Assembly: GCF_004217615.1 (NCBI RefSeq)
Contig: NZ_SHLD01000001.1
Span: forward strand, 5,580,001-5,644,000
Direction: 5' to 3'
Source of the DNA: Micromonospora kangleipakensis
GTDB lineage: Bacteria; Actinomycetota; Actinomycetes; Mycobacteriales; Micromonosporaceae
DNA length: 64,000 bases
The notes under the pieces were generated by a model, which worked only from the letters and a program-made list of their open reading frames with translations, was not told the DNA's origin and made no database searches. Within the stretch, counting starts at the first letter, position 1, and each line of letters opens with the position of its first letter. Below, piece by piece: positions 42,731 through 51,896 of the stretch. A program made the position numbers and the translations under genes.

Positions 42731-44365
42731 TCAGGCATCGCGGGGCCGGCCCAAGTCAGCCGGCGGATCGACGAGGACGCCCGGGTTGAGAATCCAGGAC
42801 GGGTCGAGCGCGCTCTTGGCGCTGCGCAATGCGAGCGCGACGGGGTCCGGACGCTGCCGGTCGTACCACGGTCGGTGGTCGCGGCCGACGGCGTGGTGGT
42901 GGGTGATGGTGCCGCCGGCGGCGAGCAGCGCGTCGGAGACGGCATGCTTGATCTGGTCCCACTGGCCGAGGGTGGCGCCCCAGCGGCCGGTGGCGTACAC
43001 GCCGAAGTAGGGGGCGGGGCCGTCCGGGTAGACATGGGTGAAGCGGCAGGTGACTACGCCGGTCGCGGCGACGGCGCGGAGCGCGTCGCCGACCGCGTCG
43101 AGCACGGCGGTGCGCAAGGCGGGGAATCGGTCCCAGGTGCAGGCGGTCTCGAACGTCTCCACGATCATCGACCGGGCGGCGAGCGCGTCGCGCTGGTACG
43201 GCATCCGCAGGAACGCTGACCGCCAGGCGTCGGCGGCGGTGCCCTGCCGTGGGCCGGACGAGTCGTCGCTGCGGGGCGGCTCCGGCAGGGTTCCCCCGTG
43301 GTCGCGGCACAGCTCGACTGCGCGGTCCAGCGACGGTGTGACCGGATGGTCGGCGGACTCGAATCCCAGGACGAGCACGCCGCCGGTCGTGGCGGCGCCG
43401 GCGTTGAGGAGCGCCTCGGCCGGGTCGAGCAGCCGGCAGTTGCTCGGGTGTAGCGCGGACTGGGCGATGGCCCGAGTGGCCGTGATCGCCTCGTCGTAGT
43501 CGGTGAAGTGCACCGAGGCGCCCGCCCGCCAGCGGGGCCGGTCCTGCAGCCGCATCCACGCCTCGGTGATGACGCCGAGCACGCCCTCCGAGCCGAGGAA
43601 CAGCCGGTCCGGGGACGGCCCGGCGCCGGAGCCGGGCAGCCGGCGCGACTGGCTGGTGCCTGCCGGGGTGATCACCCGCAACGACTCCACCAGGTCGTCG
43701 ATGTGGGTTAGGACGGTGGCGTAGTGACCGCCGGCGCGGGTGGCTAACCAGCCGCCCAGGGTGGAGAACTCGAACGACTGCGGGAAGTGCCGCAGCGTGA
43801 GGTCGTGCCGCCGGAGCTGGTCCTCAAGGGCCGGGCCGAACACGCCGGCCTGGATGCGGGCCGCCCTGCTGGTCGGGTCCACCTCGAGCACCCGGTCGAG
43901 GCGTCCGAGGTCGAGACTGACCGCCGCGGGATACGCGTCGTCCAGCCGCGGCTCCACGCCGCCGACCACTGACGAGCCGCCGCCGTAGGGGATCACCGCG
44001 ATGTCCCGGCCCGCGCACCAGTCCAGCACGTCGACGACGTCCTGCTCCGTCGCTGGCCGGACCACCAGGTCCGGCGGGTCGTGGACGTCCCCGTGCAGGT
44101 TGCGGACGACGTCCCGGAACGCCTTGCCGTGGGTATGCGCCGCCCGGTCGGCCGGGTCCGTCGAACACAGCCGGGCGAGTGACGTCGGCGGATCGACCCG
44201 CGGCGGGCGCAGGTCGAGTTCGGCCACCGGCGGCGCGACGTGCTCGGTCAGGTCGACGTCGGGCAGCAGGGTACGCACCCGGTCGGCCAACGCCGTCGCC
44301 TCCGCGCCGGTCACTGCGTCCTCAACGTGCCCCCAGCCCCACCACGAACGGTGTTTCCCGGCCAC
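42731..44365 (-). CDS. FAD-linked oxidase, alkyl-DHAP synthase/D-lactate dehydrogenase-like
   Basis: A 544-residue flavoprotein starting 'MAGKHRSWWGWGHVEDAVTG', an N-terminus typical of bacterial alkyldihydroxyacetonephosphate synthase homologues. The PCMH FAD-binding domain shows 'VIPYGGGSSVVGGVEPRLDD' (about residues 124-143) and 'FEFSTLGGWLATRAGGHYAT'. The C-terminal cap has 'GGTITHHHAVGRDHRPWY', the tri-His signature of this group, then 'DPSWILNPGVLVDPP'. In eukaryotes the enzyme makes ether lipids; bacterial versions are mostly unstudied FAD-dependent oxidoreductases. No lipid genes are next to it. Intact. Confidence 0.92.
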   Translation of the reverse strand: MAGKHRSWWGWGHVEDAVTGAEATALADRVRTLLPDVDLTEHVAPPVAELDLRPPRVDPPTSLARLCSTDPADRAAHTHGKAFRDVVRNLHGDVHDPPDLVVRPATEQDVVDVLDWCAGRDIAVIPYGGGSSVVGGVEPRLDDAYPAAVSLDLGRLDRVLEVDPTSRAARIQAGVFGPALEDQLRRHDLTLRHFPQSFEFSTLGGWLATRAGGHYATVLTHIDDLVESLRVITPAGTSQSRRLPGSGAGPSPDRLFLGSEGVLGVITEAWMRLQDRPRWRAGASVHFTDYDEAITATRAIAQSALHPSNCRLLDPAEALLNAGAATTGGVLVLGFESADHPVTPSLDRAVELCRDHGGTLPEPPRSDDSSGPRQGTAADAWRSAFLRMPYQRDALAARSMIVETFETACTWDRFPALRTAVLDAVGDALRAVAATGVVTCRFTHVYPDGPAPYFGVYATGRWGATLGQWDQIKHAVSDALLAAGGTITHHHAVGRDHRPWYDRQRPDPVALALRSAKSALDPSWILNPGVLVDPPADLGRPRDA

Positions 44366-44875
44366 GCGGCCTCCCCGCGGTCCACCATCGCCAGATCGAC
44401 TCGCCGGTAACGTACTCGACGGCCGGCAGCCCCGTCGATGCCGTCGTGGTAGGCGTGGACTGCCTGCGGCCGCGAACCGGTATGGGGCTGGCCTTCCCGA
44501 CGGTCACTGCCTACCGTGTGCGGTACCGCACGGACCGCGGCCTGGGCGAGGAGCGACCAGCGCGGGCCAGTTAACGATCGACCTGACCCGACTGACCTTC
44601 GGCCACGACGACGCTTAGTCGGACATCGCCGGCTGGCTGCTCCGCCAGGGATTCGTGCCAGCCGCGCCGGCACGCGTTCGGCACCCACGTGCGACCCGAA
44701 CCACGGTGGTGGCCCGTTCCAGGCCGAGGACGTCTGGGGCTTCGCCGTGCTGGCTGCGAGGTAGCCGGGCACCTTTACCTCACTGACGATCGAGTTCGCC
44801 ACGGAGGGCGGCGCCGTCACGGAGACCATCACGACCACGCCAGCCGCTGACCGCGCCTAGGCCGACGATCACACG
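44366..44875. other. Gap with possible coding debris
   Basis: A plus-strand stretch at 44425-44575 reads 'GSPVDAVVVGVDCLRPRTGM', then 'AFPTVTAYRVRYRTDRG', and could be a decayed gene fragment, but it has no start and no recognisable family. The rest is featureless. Confidence 0.3.
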
Positions 44876-44898
44876 ACGGCCGCGCGACCAGCGGCCGT
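44876..44898 (-). terminator. Hairpin downstream of the minus-strand gene at 44985
   Basis: An eight-bp stem ACGGCCGC/GCGGCCGT with a 7-base loop, about 90 bp beyond the stop codon of the minus-strand hypothetical gene. No T run. Confidence 0.45.
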
Positions 44899-44984
44899 TG
44901 AGGATGCCGGCGCGAGGTCCGCAGCTGTGCGATCAACACTACTGTTCCGCCCGGTTCAGTCGGATGCCTCACGGTCGGACGCTG

Positions 44985-45518
44985 TCAGCGAGGGTGGTTG
45001 GTCGCGGGCGACTCCGTTCCCTCGGGATGGCGACCGAGCGTACCGCCGATGTAGAACGACAGCTCCTCCAGGGAGCGTCCCATGGACCGACGGATCGCGT
45101 TCAGCAGGGCCAGCTGCGCCGCCGCCGCCGGACGCGACGCCTCGGTCAGAGCCTCTTCGTCGACCGGATTCGCGACGGGATCCCGGGTTGACACCGCGTC
45201 GAGGAAGACGCCGACAGCGCTTCCAAACGCGTCAATCGCCCGCGCCACGCGCAGCGGAGCGACCAGGCTTGCGGAGGTAAGCGAGACGCTCCAGGCACCC
45301 CAGTCGACGTCAACCGGCGTTCGGTCCAGGTGCGCTCGCCGCAGCGCCATCATGAACCGGGCGTACTGCGAGAACAGCTCCTCGTATGCGCGCAATTGCT
45401 TGTCGCGCAACCAATGCCGCTCCTGGACCCGACGGGTGACCACACCGCCCACAAGAACACCGAGCGTCGCCGAGAGCGCGCCGCCGAACGTCGTAATGAT
45501 CACTGCCACCGTATCCAC
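44985..45518 (-). CDS. Small membrane-anchored hypothetical protein
   Basis: A 177-residue protein from ATG 45518. Residues 1-27 form a single membrane helix ('MDTVAVIITTFGGALSATLG', followed by 'VLVGGVVTRR'). The rest is a charged helical cytoplasmic domain ('ERHWLRDKQLRAYEELFSQY', 'ALLNAIRRSMGRSLEELSFY'). This layout, one N-terminal helix followed by 'VQERxWxRDxQLxAY', is frequent in uncharacterised actinobacterial proteins. No enzymatic motif. Function unknown. Confidence 0.75.
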   Translation of the reverse strand: MDTVAVIITTFGGALSATLGVLVGGVVTRRVQERHWLRDKQLRAYEELFSQYARFMMALRRAHLDRTPVDVDWGAWSVSLTSASLVAPLRVARAIDAFGSAVGVFLDAVSTRDPVANPVDEEALTEASRPAAAAQLALLNAIRRSMGRSLEELSFYIGGTLGRHPEGTESPATNHPR

Positions 45519-45744
45519 GACCCAACAGTCTGGCAGCGATGCATGGAGGAAGCTAGATCGACTTCATTCACCGGGGCGACCGCGTCCGACGGGTTTGGTG
45601 GGCCGCGCGAACTCTGGGAACGCACTGATCTCGGCATGACCGCGCTCATCGCGGCAGAAGCGGATGGGTCGACTCGCGCAGGCAAGGCGTAACGACCTGC
45701 GGCCGGGTTCGGTGGTGATCTGTGGTCCGTCGTCCAAGTGCCTC

Positions 45745-45772
45745 AGCACCAGCACCAGCACCAGCACCAGCA
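45745..45772. repeat. Hexanucleotide repeat (AGCACC, 4.7 units)
   Basis: Four full AGCACC units followed by AGCA, upstream of the DUF3800 gene. It lies in the probable 5' untranslated region and could vary in length. Confidence 0.85.
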
Positions 45773-45834
45773 TGCCCTCCGTCGCGGGCCTCCCGGGCGC
45801 AATTGGATTGTTCGATGAGGGTGCACGGGTGACC

Positions 45835-46884
45835 ATGGTCGGCATGGTGGGGGGATCGGGTGTGAGATCGCCGCTTCAGGGCGGACTACCGCCGGTGGAT
45901 GCGGTGGTTGGCGCCGTTGTGGAGATCGCCTGTGACGAGTCCGGATTCTCGGGCACCAATCTGCTCCATTCGACCACCCCGGTGATCACGCACGCGAGTG
46001 TCGACCTGGGCGCGGGCGAGGCCATCGGGCTGATCACAGCGCTGCGGTCCGGGTTCCGGTTCTCGCCGCACGAGTTCAAGTCCGGGCAGTTCCTTCGCGG
46101 CCCGGGCGCGGGTGAAGCGCTGGAGTGGTTCCTGGCGGCGCTGACGGGCCGCGCGCACGTCCATCTGGTCGACAAGGAGTTCTTCCTCGTAACCCGGATC
46201 GTCGACCTGCTGCTGACCGAGCCGTCGTACGCGGCCGGCACCCGCCTGACTCAGGACCACCGTCCGGCCGCTCTCGCCTTGTATCGGGCCAGGCGCTCGG
46301 CCGGAAGCGACTGGGGTGTCTTCCTAGCAGCCTTCGTCGACCTGGTCCGGATCAAACGGCGGCGTCCGGGTCGCCGGACCGTGGAGCGGTTCTTCCAGGC
46401 CCGGGATGCGCTGGTACGAAACGGGCTCGGCACACAGGCCGATGCTGTCCTCAACGGGCTCAGTTCGACCCACGTGTGGGCTGTATTGACCAGGCTCGAC
46501 AACGACGACCGGTCGATCCCGCCACCGCTGGAACCGATGCTGCCGGCGCTGGCGGAAACGGTCTTGTCCTGGAGCGGCGGACAGCGGCAGGTGCTGGTGA
46601 TCCACGACGAGCAGAGCGCCCTCACGGCCGACCGGCTGACCCGCCTGCAGCAGGTGCTGGCCAACGACGGCGGACCATCGGCGGCAGACGCCGACAAGGC
46701 TGGGGCGTTGCCGGCCGGCGTATCACCCCTGGCTGGGCTGGTGATGGTCGACTCCCGCGACGATCCGCGGGTCCAGGTCGCCGACCTCCTCGCTGGGGTA
46801 GCCCGGCGGTTGCCGGCGATCATCAACCCCGCTCTACTTCAGCCGCTGCTCTCCCCGACCTCACTGCACGATCCCGAAGGATGA
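45835..46884 (+). CDS. DUF3800-like RNase H-fold protein
   Basis: The start is placed at ATG 45835, nine residues before the conserved core; the open frame to 45664 runs through a simple repeat and is unlikely to be translated. The 349-residue product begins its fold with 'VVEIACDESGFSGTNLL', the acidic strand of DUF3800/NYN-like nuclease folds, and contains 'RFSPHEFKSGQFLR', 'HLVDKEFFLVTRIVDLLL', 'VLVIHDEQSALTADRLTRL' and, near the end, 'GLVMVDSRDDPRVQVADLLA' with the second acidic cluster. These Asp/Glu residues suggest metal-dependent nuclease activity, unproven for this branch. It is monocistronic and not linked to a defence gene here. Confidence 0.8.
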   Translation: MVGMVGGSGVRSPLQGGLPPVDAVVGAVVEIACDESGFSGTNLLHSTTPVITHASVDLGAGEAIGLITALRSGFRFSPHEFKSGQFLRGPGAGEALEWFLAALTGRAHVHLVDKEFFLVTRIVDLLLTEPSYAAGTRLTQDHRPAALALYRARRSAGSDWGVFLAAFVDLVRIKRRRPGRRTVERFFQARDALVRNGLGTQADAVLNGLSSTHVWAVLTRLDNDDRSIPPPLEPMLPALAETVLSWSGGQRQVLVIHDEQSALTADRLTRLQQVLANDGGPSAADADKAGALPAGVSPLAGLVMVDSRDDPRVQVADLLAGVARRLPAIINPALLQPLLSPTSLHDPEG

Positions 46885-47104
46885 CACCCGGTCGACACTA
46901 GGGACCTGGAGCCACCGGGCGGCTGCCCCACAGCCACCAACCGACCGAAAGCTATCCGGTCACTGCGTATGAGCGCCGGAACGCACGCTTCTCGGCAAAG
47001 TCGGGCATCGGCAGAGCTGGTGGTCGACCGCGCGCGACTCGCGGCAGAAGCGTGCACGTGATCTTGTTCGCGGATACCAGCGAACTCTCTGCGCAGTAGG
47101 CAGG

Positions 47105-48511
47105 CTAAGAACGTGTCGTTTCTTGTCTGAGGGCGCGAGCGAGGCGGCGGACGGCCTCCTCCATGAGGTCGGGTGGGGCTGCGGCGTAGGTCAGGCGCAG
47201 GTGCGGCGCCGGGGGTTCGGCCGCGTACCACGGGCGGCCGGGGAAGACGATGACGCCTTCGGCGGCAGCTGCGGCGGCCAGCGCGACGTCGTCGGTGCTG
47301 TCGGGCAGGCGGGCCCACAGGTGCAGGCCGCCGCGTGGGATCGTCGGTGGGGCGAGTCCCGGCAGGTGCCGGCGCAGTGCAGTCAGCAGCGCCTCGCGCC
47401 GTGTCCGCAGCGCGGTGCGCAGGGCGCGCCGGTGCCGTGTCCAGGCCGGGGCGGTGACGAACTCCAGCGTGGCCTGCTGCAGCGGGCCGGCGACGAAGAA
47501 GTCGTCGAGCAGCCTGGCCGAACGCAGCCGGGCGCCGGCTGGGCCGCGGGCACCGATCGCGGCGACACGTAGACCGGGAGCGGCGGACTTGGTCAGTGAG
47601 CGCAGGTAGATCACGTGCCCGTCAGGGTCATCGGCGGCCAGCGGTGGCGGGGCTTCTCCGTCGATGGTGAGGTCGCGGGCGTAGTCGTCCTCGATCAGGA
47701 ACGCTCCGGCGTCGCGTATGGCATCGGCGACCTCGCGTCGGCGGTGAGCTGCCAGTGTCGCACCGGTCGGGTTGGCGTAGAGCGGTTGGCAGTAGAACAG
47801 TCGCGCGCCGGTGCGAGCAAACGCGGCGGCGAGTTGGTCAGGGAGTACGCCGTCGGCGTCGGCGGGCACCGGCACCACCCGCAGCCCAGCCGCCCGGGCC
47901 GCGGCCAGCGCCCCCAAGTAAGTTGGGGACTCGACGAGCAGGGTGTCGCCGGGTGCGGCGAGACCGCGTAACGCGGACGACAGCGCCGCCTGCCCGCCCG
48001 GGCAAATCACCATGTCGTCGGCGCGCAGCCGGGCCCCGGCCTCACGGGCGAACCAGGCGCGTAGGTCCTCACGCCCCTCGGCCGGCCCGCGCTGCCAGGC
48101 TGCGGGCTGCCGGGCAGCGCGGGCGAGCGCGGCGCCGAGCGCCGCAGCAGGCTGCAGATCTGCGTCCAGGTAGCCGCCGGACAGCGGGATCGCTCCCGGC
48201 CGCGGTAACGCGAGTAACGCCTGCATCTCATCCTCGCCCGATCTGCGGGCACCGAGCGCCACCGTCTGCCAGGACAAGTCGGGCATGCGCCGCTCGTCCG
48301 GCAGGGCGGCCACGAAGGTGCCCTTCCCCGGTCGCGTCTCGATCAGCCCTTGCGCCACCAGCTGTCGGACCGCTTCGGCGACGGTCACCGGCGAGGCCTG
48401 GTGCCGGGCGGTCAACTCGCGCACCGAGGGCAGCCGTGTTCCGGGGTCCGCGGCGGCCACGAGCCCGCGCAGATCTTGGATAACGCGGTCCACTGCGTTA
48501 CCGTCGTTCAT
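47105..48511 (-). CDS. MocR-family regulator (GntR wHTH + PLP aminotransferase-like domain)
   Basis: A 468-residue protein starting at ATG 48511; a much longer open frame to 49138 is an upstream extension antisense to the EamA gene. Residues 1-70 form a GntR winged helix ('GTRLPSVRELTARHQASPVT', 'AEAVRQLVAQGLIETRPGKG'). From about residue 105 an aminotransferase fold follows: 'PGGQAALSSALRGLAAPGDT', 'YCQPLYANPTGATLAAHRRR', 'FLIEDDYARDL' and the PLP-Lys segment 'YLRSLTKSAAPGLRVAAIGA'. MocR regulators use PLP or an amino-compound adduct as signal and typically control the divergent neighbour, here an EamA exporter. There is no leader, so translation is probably leaderless. Confidence 0.93.
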   Translation of the reverse strand: MNDGNAVDRVIQDLRGLVAAADPGTRLPSVRELTARHQASPVTVAEAVRQLVAQGLIETRPGKGTFVAALPDERRMPDLSWQTVALGARRSGEDEMQALLALPRPGAIPLSGGYLDADLQPAAALGAALARAARQPAAWQRGPAEGREDLRAWFAREAGARLRADDMVICPGGQAALSSALRGLAAPGDTLLVESPTYLGALAAARAAGLRVVPVPADADGVLPDQLAAAFARTGARLFYCQPLYANPTGATLAAHRRREVADAIRDAGAFLIEDDYARDLTIDGEAPPPLAADDPDGHVIYLRSLTKSAAPGLRVAAIGARGPAGARLRSARLLDDFFVAGPLQQATLEFVTAPAWTRHRRALRTALRTRREALLTALRRHLPGLAPPTIPRGGLHLWARLPDSTDDVALAAAAAAEGVIVFPGRPWYAAEPPAPHLRLTYAAAPPDLMEEAVRRLARALRQETTRS

Positions 48512-49538
48512 GAGAGACAATAGTAGCGCTACTGTCGCCACCACGGTAACGGCGGATCGGGCCATCGGCCTCACCCTCGGCGCGCTGGGCGTGCTCGCCT
48601 TCAGCATGTCGCTGCCCGCCACCCGCGTCGCCGTGCAGCAACTCGACCCGTGGTTCGTAGCCTTCGGCCGGGCCGTCGGTGCGGCACTACTGGCATGGGC
48701 GTACCTACGTTTCACCGGCGCGCCGCGACCCACCCGAAGCCAGTGGCGGCGGCTGTCGATCGTCGCCCTCGGCGTCGTCGTCGGCTTCCCGCTGTTCACC
48801 TCGCTGGCACTGACCACCCAAACCTCCGCACACGGCGCGGTCGTCATCACCGTGCTGCCCGCCATGACCGCCGTGTTCGCGGTACTGCGGGCCGGCGAAC
48901 GCCCACCACTGCTGTTCTGGGTCGCCAGCGCCGGCGGGCTACTGGCGGTGCTCGCCTTCCTGATCACCAGCGGGACGGTGCACGGCGCACTGTCGGCCGC
49001 CGACCTGTTCCTGCTCACAGCGGTCGTCCTGTGTGGGCTGGGATACGCCGAGGGCGGCGCGCTCGCCCGCGAACTGGGCGGCGCCCTTACGATCTGCTGG
49101 GCGCTGCTGCTCTCACTGCCCGTCACCCTGCCCATCACGCTCGTCGCCGCCTCGGCCCACCCGCCGCGCGCCGACGCCGCCGCCTGGTCGGCGTTCGGTT
49201 ACCTCACCGCGATCTCCATGTTCCTGGGCTTCTTCGCCTGGTACGCAGGTCTAGCCCGAGGCGGCATCGCCCAGGTCGGCCAGATCCAGCTCGCACAGCC
49301 GGTACTCACCCTGCTCTGGTCCGCGCTACTGCTCGCAGAGACCGTCACCCCCGCCTCGATCGGGGCGGCGCTGGTCGTGCTGGCCTGCGTCGTACTGATC
49401 CAGCGCAACCGCACCCCGCGCGCAACAGACCAGGGCGCCACCGCTGACGCGATGCACCGCACCCTTCCACCCCATGCGCGCGGGCAACTCCCGGCACAAG
49501 GCATCCCCGCGAGCGGCCGACCACCCATCAACCCCTGA
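48510..49538 (+). CDS. EamA/DMT-family membrane transporter
   Basis: A 342-residue protein with about ten membrane helices, two EamA repeats: 'AIGLTLGALGVLAFSMSLPA', 'FVAFGRAVGAALLAWAYLRF', 'FLGFFAWYAGLARGGIAQVG', 'QLAQPVLTLLWSALLLAETV' and 'ASIGAALVVLACVVLIQRNR'. DMT exporters of this type move amino acids or small metabolites out of the cell. ATG 48510 shares the CATG with the start of the divergent MocR gene, so both coding regions touch; no better start exists downstream before the first helix. The last 45 residues after 'RNR' are Pro-rich and cytoplasmic. Control by the MocR protein is inferred from the layout. Confidence 0.92.
   Translation: MRDNSSATVATTVTADRAIGLTLGALGVLAFSMSLPATRVAVQQLDPWFVAFGRAVGAALLAWAYLRFTGAPRPTRSQWRRLSIVALGVVVGFPLFTSLALTTQTSAHGAVVITVLPAMTAVFAVLRAGERPPLLFWVASAGGLLAVLAFLITSGTVHGALSAADLFLLTAVVLCGLGYAEGGALARELGGALTICWALLLSLPVTLPITLVAASAHPPRADAAAWSAFGYLTAISMFLGFFAWYAGLARGGIAQVGQIQLAQPVLTLLWSALLLAETVTPASIGAALVVLACVVLIQRNRTPRATDQGATADAMHRTLPPHARGQLPAQGIPASGRPPINP
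48521..48532. promoter_or_regulatory. Perfect palindrome AGTAGCGCTACT, candidate MocR operator
   Basis: A 12-base perfect palindrome ten bases upstream of the MocR start and within the first codons of the EamA gene. GntR-type wHTH dimers bind such sites. Its location over both starts suits autoregulation plus control of the exporter. Confidence 0.6.
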
Positions 49539-49566
49539 ACTTGCCGACGTGACGGACCCGGCCACA

Positions 49567-49604
49567 CTCAACTCGGCATGACCGCGCGGATCGCGGCAGT
49601 TGAG
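49567..49604. repeat. Inverted repeat CTCAACT/AGTTGAG with CGGCATGACCGCGC core
   Basis: Seven-base arms enclose a 24-base core; the core (CTCGGCATGACCGCGC, then ATCGCGGCAG) recurs with few changes at 45633-45658 and partially at 20715-20738. It lies just after the EamA stop and might also act as a terminator. Confidence 0.45.
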
Positions 49605-49774
49605 GACGTCCGGAAGGGCATGGGTACTCGACCACTGTCACGTGCCCCAGGCCATTCCCGACACGGACACCTCAGCGAACGACAACAGGCTGCTCCGCTT
49701 GCGAGCCGGCCAGCTTGGTCCTCTTCGCGGGTCATTCTGGTGGTGCCGCCACCCGGCCGGACAATGCTGGGAGG

Positions 49775-50374
49775 CTACCCCGCGTCCTGGGCGCAGATCG
49801 CGGTCATCTCGACCATGTAGTCGGCCAGCGTATCGAGTTGTGCCTCTGCTCGTCGGTCCTCGACTCCCGCCTGGTCCTTGATCGGCGTTGCGAAAACGGG
49901 GCCCTTCGGGCCGCAGCGGATCTGCGTCCCGTACACCTGTGGCTGCCCGTTGGCGACCGCTACCCGATCCTCGAGATAGGCGAGGTTACCCGGTGAAGCT
50001 TGGCCGTCAGCCACGGCATCGCGCAGCATCTCGAGCGCCTCTTGCTGGAATGCGGGGTCGAAATCGGAGTGCTGGGCGATCGTCCACGCGGCATCCCCAC
50101 CGTCCACGCCCACGAGATCGACCGTCGGCCAGCCGTGTTCATCGATGATTTCCTTCAAGCGGGCGGTGCGCGCCTCATCACCCTCGCCTTGGGGCCCGCC
50201 GGTGCGTTCGGCCTGGTCGCGCTTGAGCATCCCGACCAGCTCATCGTGCAGCGCCTGGTTGAACTGCACGGTGGCTGCTGATTCGGGCGGCTCGGAAGGC
50301 TCTGGAGAGGTGGAACATCCCGCGGCAGCCATGAGGGCGGCCAGCGGCAACAGGACTCGTAGCAGAGCTCTCAT
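49775..50374 (-). CDS. Lipoprotein, DUF6624-like
   Basis: A 199-residue product from ATG 50374 with a lipoprotein signal ('MRALLRVLLPLAALMAAAGC', Cys at residue 20, lipobox AAGC) and a Ser/Pro/Glu linker. The mature part has the pattern 'LVGMLKRDQAERTGG', 'LKEIIDEHGWPTVDLVGVDG', 'AAWTIAQHSDFDPAFQQEAL' and 'YLEDRVAVANGQPQVYGTQI', which matches the DUF6624 family of predicted surface lipoproteins. Function unknown. There is no operon partner. Confidence 0.82.
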   Translation of the reverse strand: MRALLRVLLPLAALMAAAGCSTSPEPSEPPESAATVQFNQALHDELVGMLKRDQAERTGGPQGEGDEARTARLKEIIDEHGWPTVDLVGVDGGDAAWTIAQHSDFDPAFQQEALEMLRDAVADGQASPGNLAYLEDRVAVANGQPQVYGTQIRCGPKGPVFATPIKDQAGVEDRRAEAQLDTLADYMVEMTAICAQDAG

Positions 50375-50759
50375 GGGCACCCTTCTCTTCCGCCGATTGT
50401 CGCGTCACGTGATCTCGAGAGACAAGAGGACGACCAAGCGGCGGATCGATGCGGCCGGTCGTAAGGCATCCCAAGGATCTGGGTGGAGCCGATCCGGTGC
50501 GCTGACAGACGAGTTCCGACGCCTATGTGTCGAGCAGAGTTCCTTCCCAGCCGATTCCCGAAAGAGCAGCAATCCGGCATTCGGTATATGCGCGCTCATC
50601 GGTACGACCGGACGGCGGCTGGCTCAAGCGATCGTGACGCTCCGCGGCGCAAGGTCCGCGGCAGATGTGTGCACTTGGTCTTGGGTAGACCGCCGACCAG
50701 CGATACGTGCCCATCCCGCCGCAGGAGAGGTGCGCTCGGACCGGAGAGATTTTGTTGGC
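50375..50759. other. Gap upstream of the composite IS structure, no gene recognised
   Basis: The left part should carry the lipoprotein promoter. Nothing else is identifiable. The sequence ends at TTTTGTTGGC-TA, the TA being the IS630 target. Confidence 0.35.
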
Positions 50760-50761
50760 TA

Positions 50762-51896
50762 GTGTGGTGCGTCAGAAATTCGTCTGATAAGTGGGTATGG
50801 TGGTGGGATGCCGAGGACTGGGCGTCCCACCCCGCCGCTGACGTTGACTGATGAAGAACGTGCGACGTTGACCCGATGGTCGCGGCGGGCGAAGACGGCG
50901 CAGGTCCTCGCGATGCGTTCCCGGATCATTCTGTCCTGTGCCGATGGCGGCTCGAACACTGATGTGGCGGCGGCTGTGGGCGTTCATCTGTCCACGGTGG
51001 GCAAATGGCGTCGGCGATTTTTGAAGCTGCGCCTGGACGGAGTGATCGATGAGCCGCGACCGGGCCGTCCTGCGTCCATCGGTGTGGACCGGGTCGAAGA
51101 GGTCGTCGTCGCCACCTTGGAGCAGACGCCACGTAACGCCACCCACTGGTCGCGTACCTCCATGGCGGAGAGGTCCGGACTGTCGAAGTCCACCGTCGGG
51201 CGGATCTGGCGGGACTTCGGCCTCAAGCCGCATCTGGCCGACACGTTCAAGCTCTCCACGGATCCGCAGTTCATCGAGAAGGTCGTCGACGTGGTCGGGC
51301 TCTACCACAACCCGCCCGAACGGGCCGTGGTGCTCTGCGTGGATGAGAAGTCGCAGATCCAGGCCCTGGACCGGTCCCAGCCGGTGCTGCCGATGATGCC
51401 CGGCATGCCCGAACGGCGCACCCACGACTACGTCCGCAACGGCATCACCAGCCTGTTCGCCGCGTTCAACATCGCCGACGGCACCGTCATCGGCGAACTG
51501 CACCGCCAGCACCGCGCGACCGAGTTCAAGAAGTTCCTGGCCACGATCGACAAGGCCGTCCCAGCCGATCTGGACGTGCACCTGGTCTGCGACAACTACG
51601 GCACCCACAAGACCCCCGCCGTGCGGGCCTGGCTGGCCCGCCATCCCCGCTTCCACATGCACTTCACACCGACCGGTTCCTCCTGGATCAACCAGGTCGA
51701 ACGCTGGTTCGGCTACCTCACAGAGCAGAAGATCCGCCGCGGCGCCCACAAGAGCGTTCACAGCCTGGAAGCCGACATCCGCACCTGGATCGCAGACTGG
51801 AACACCAACCCCAGGCCCTTCACCTGGACCAAAACCGCCGAGGAGATCCTCGAATCACTGGCACGCTTTTGTAGGCGAATTTCTGACGCACGACAC
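50762..51896 (+). mobile_element. IS630-family insertion sequence, copy 1
   Basis: Terminal inverted repeats of about 22 bases (GTGTGGTGCGTCAGAAATTC left; GTGTCGTGCGTCAGAAATTC read inward from the right). TA duplicates at 50760-50761 and 51897-51898, the standard target of the family. Contains one intact transposase gene. Confidence 0.9.

Noticed and set aside
45745..45772. CRISPR or coding Ser-Thr repeat
   Set aside because: Only a simple hexamer repeat without spacers, upstream of the likely start codon.
48512..49138. MocR protein extended N-terminally to 677 residues
   Set aside because: The extra sequence is antisense to the EamA gene and low complexity; the GntR helix-turn-helix starts right after ATG 48511.
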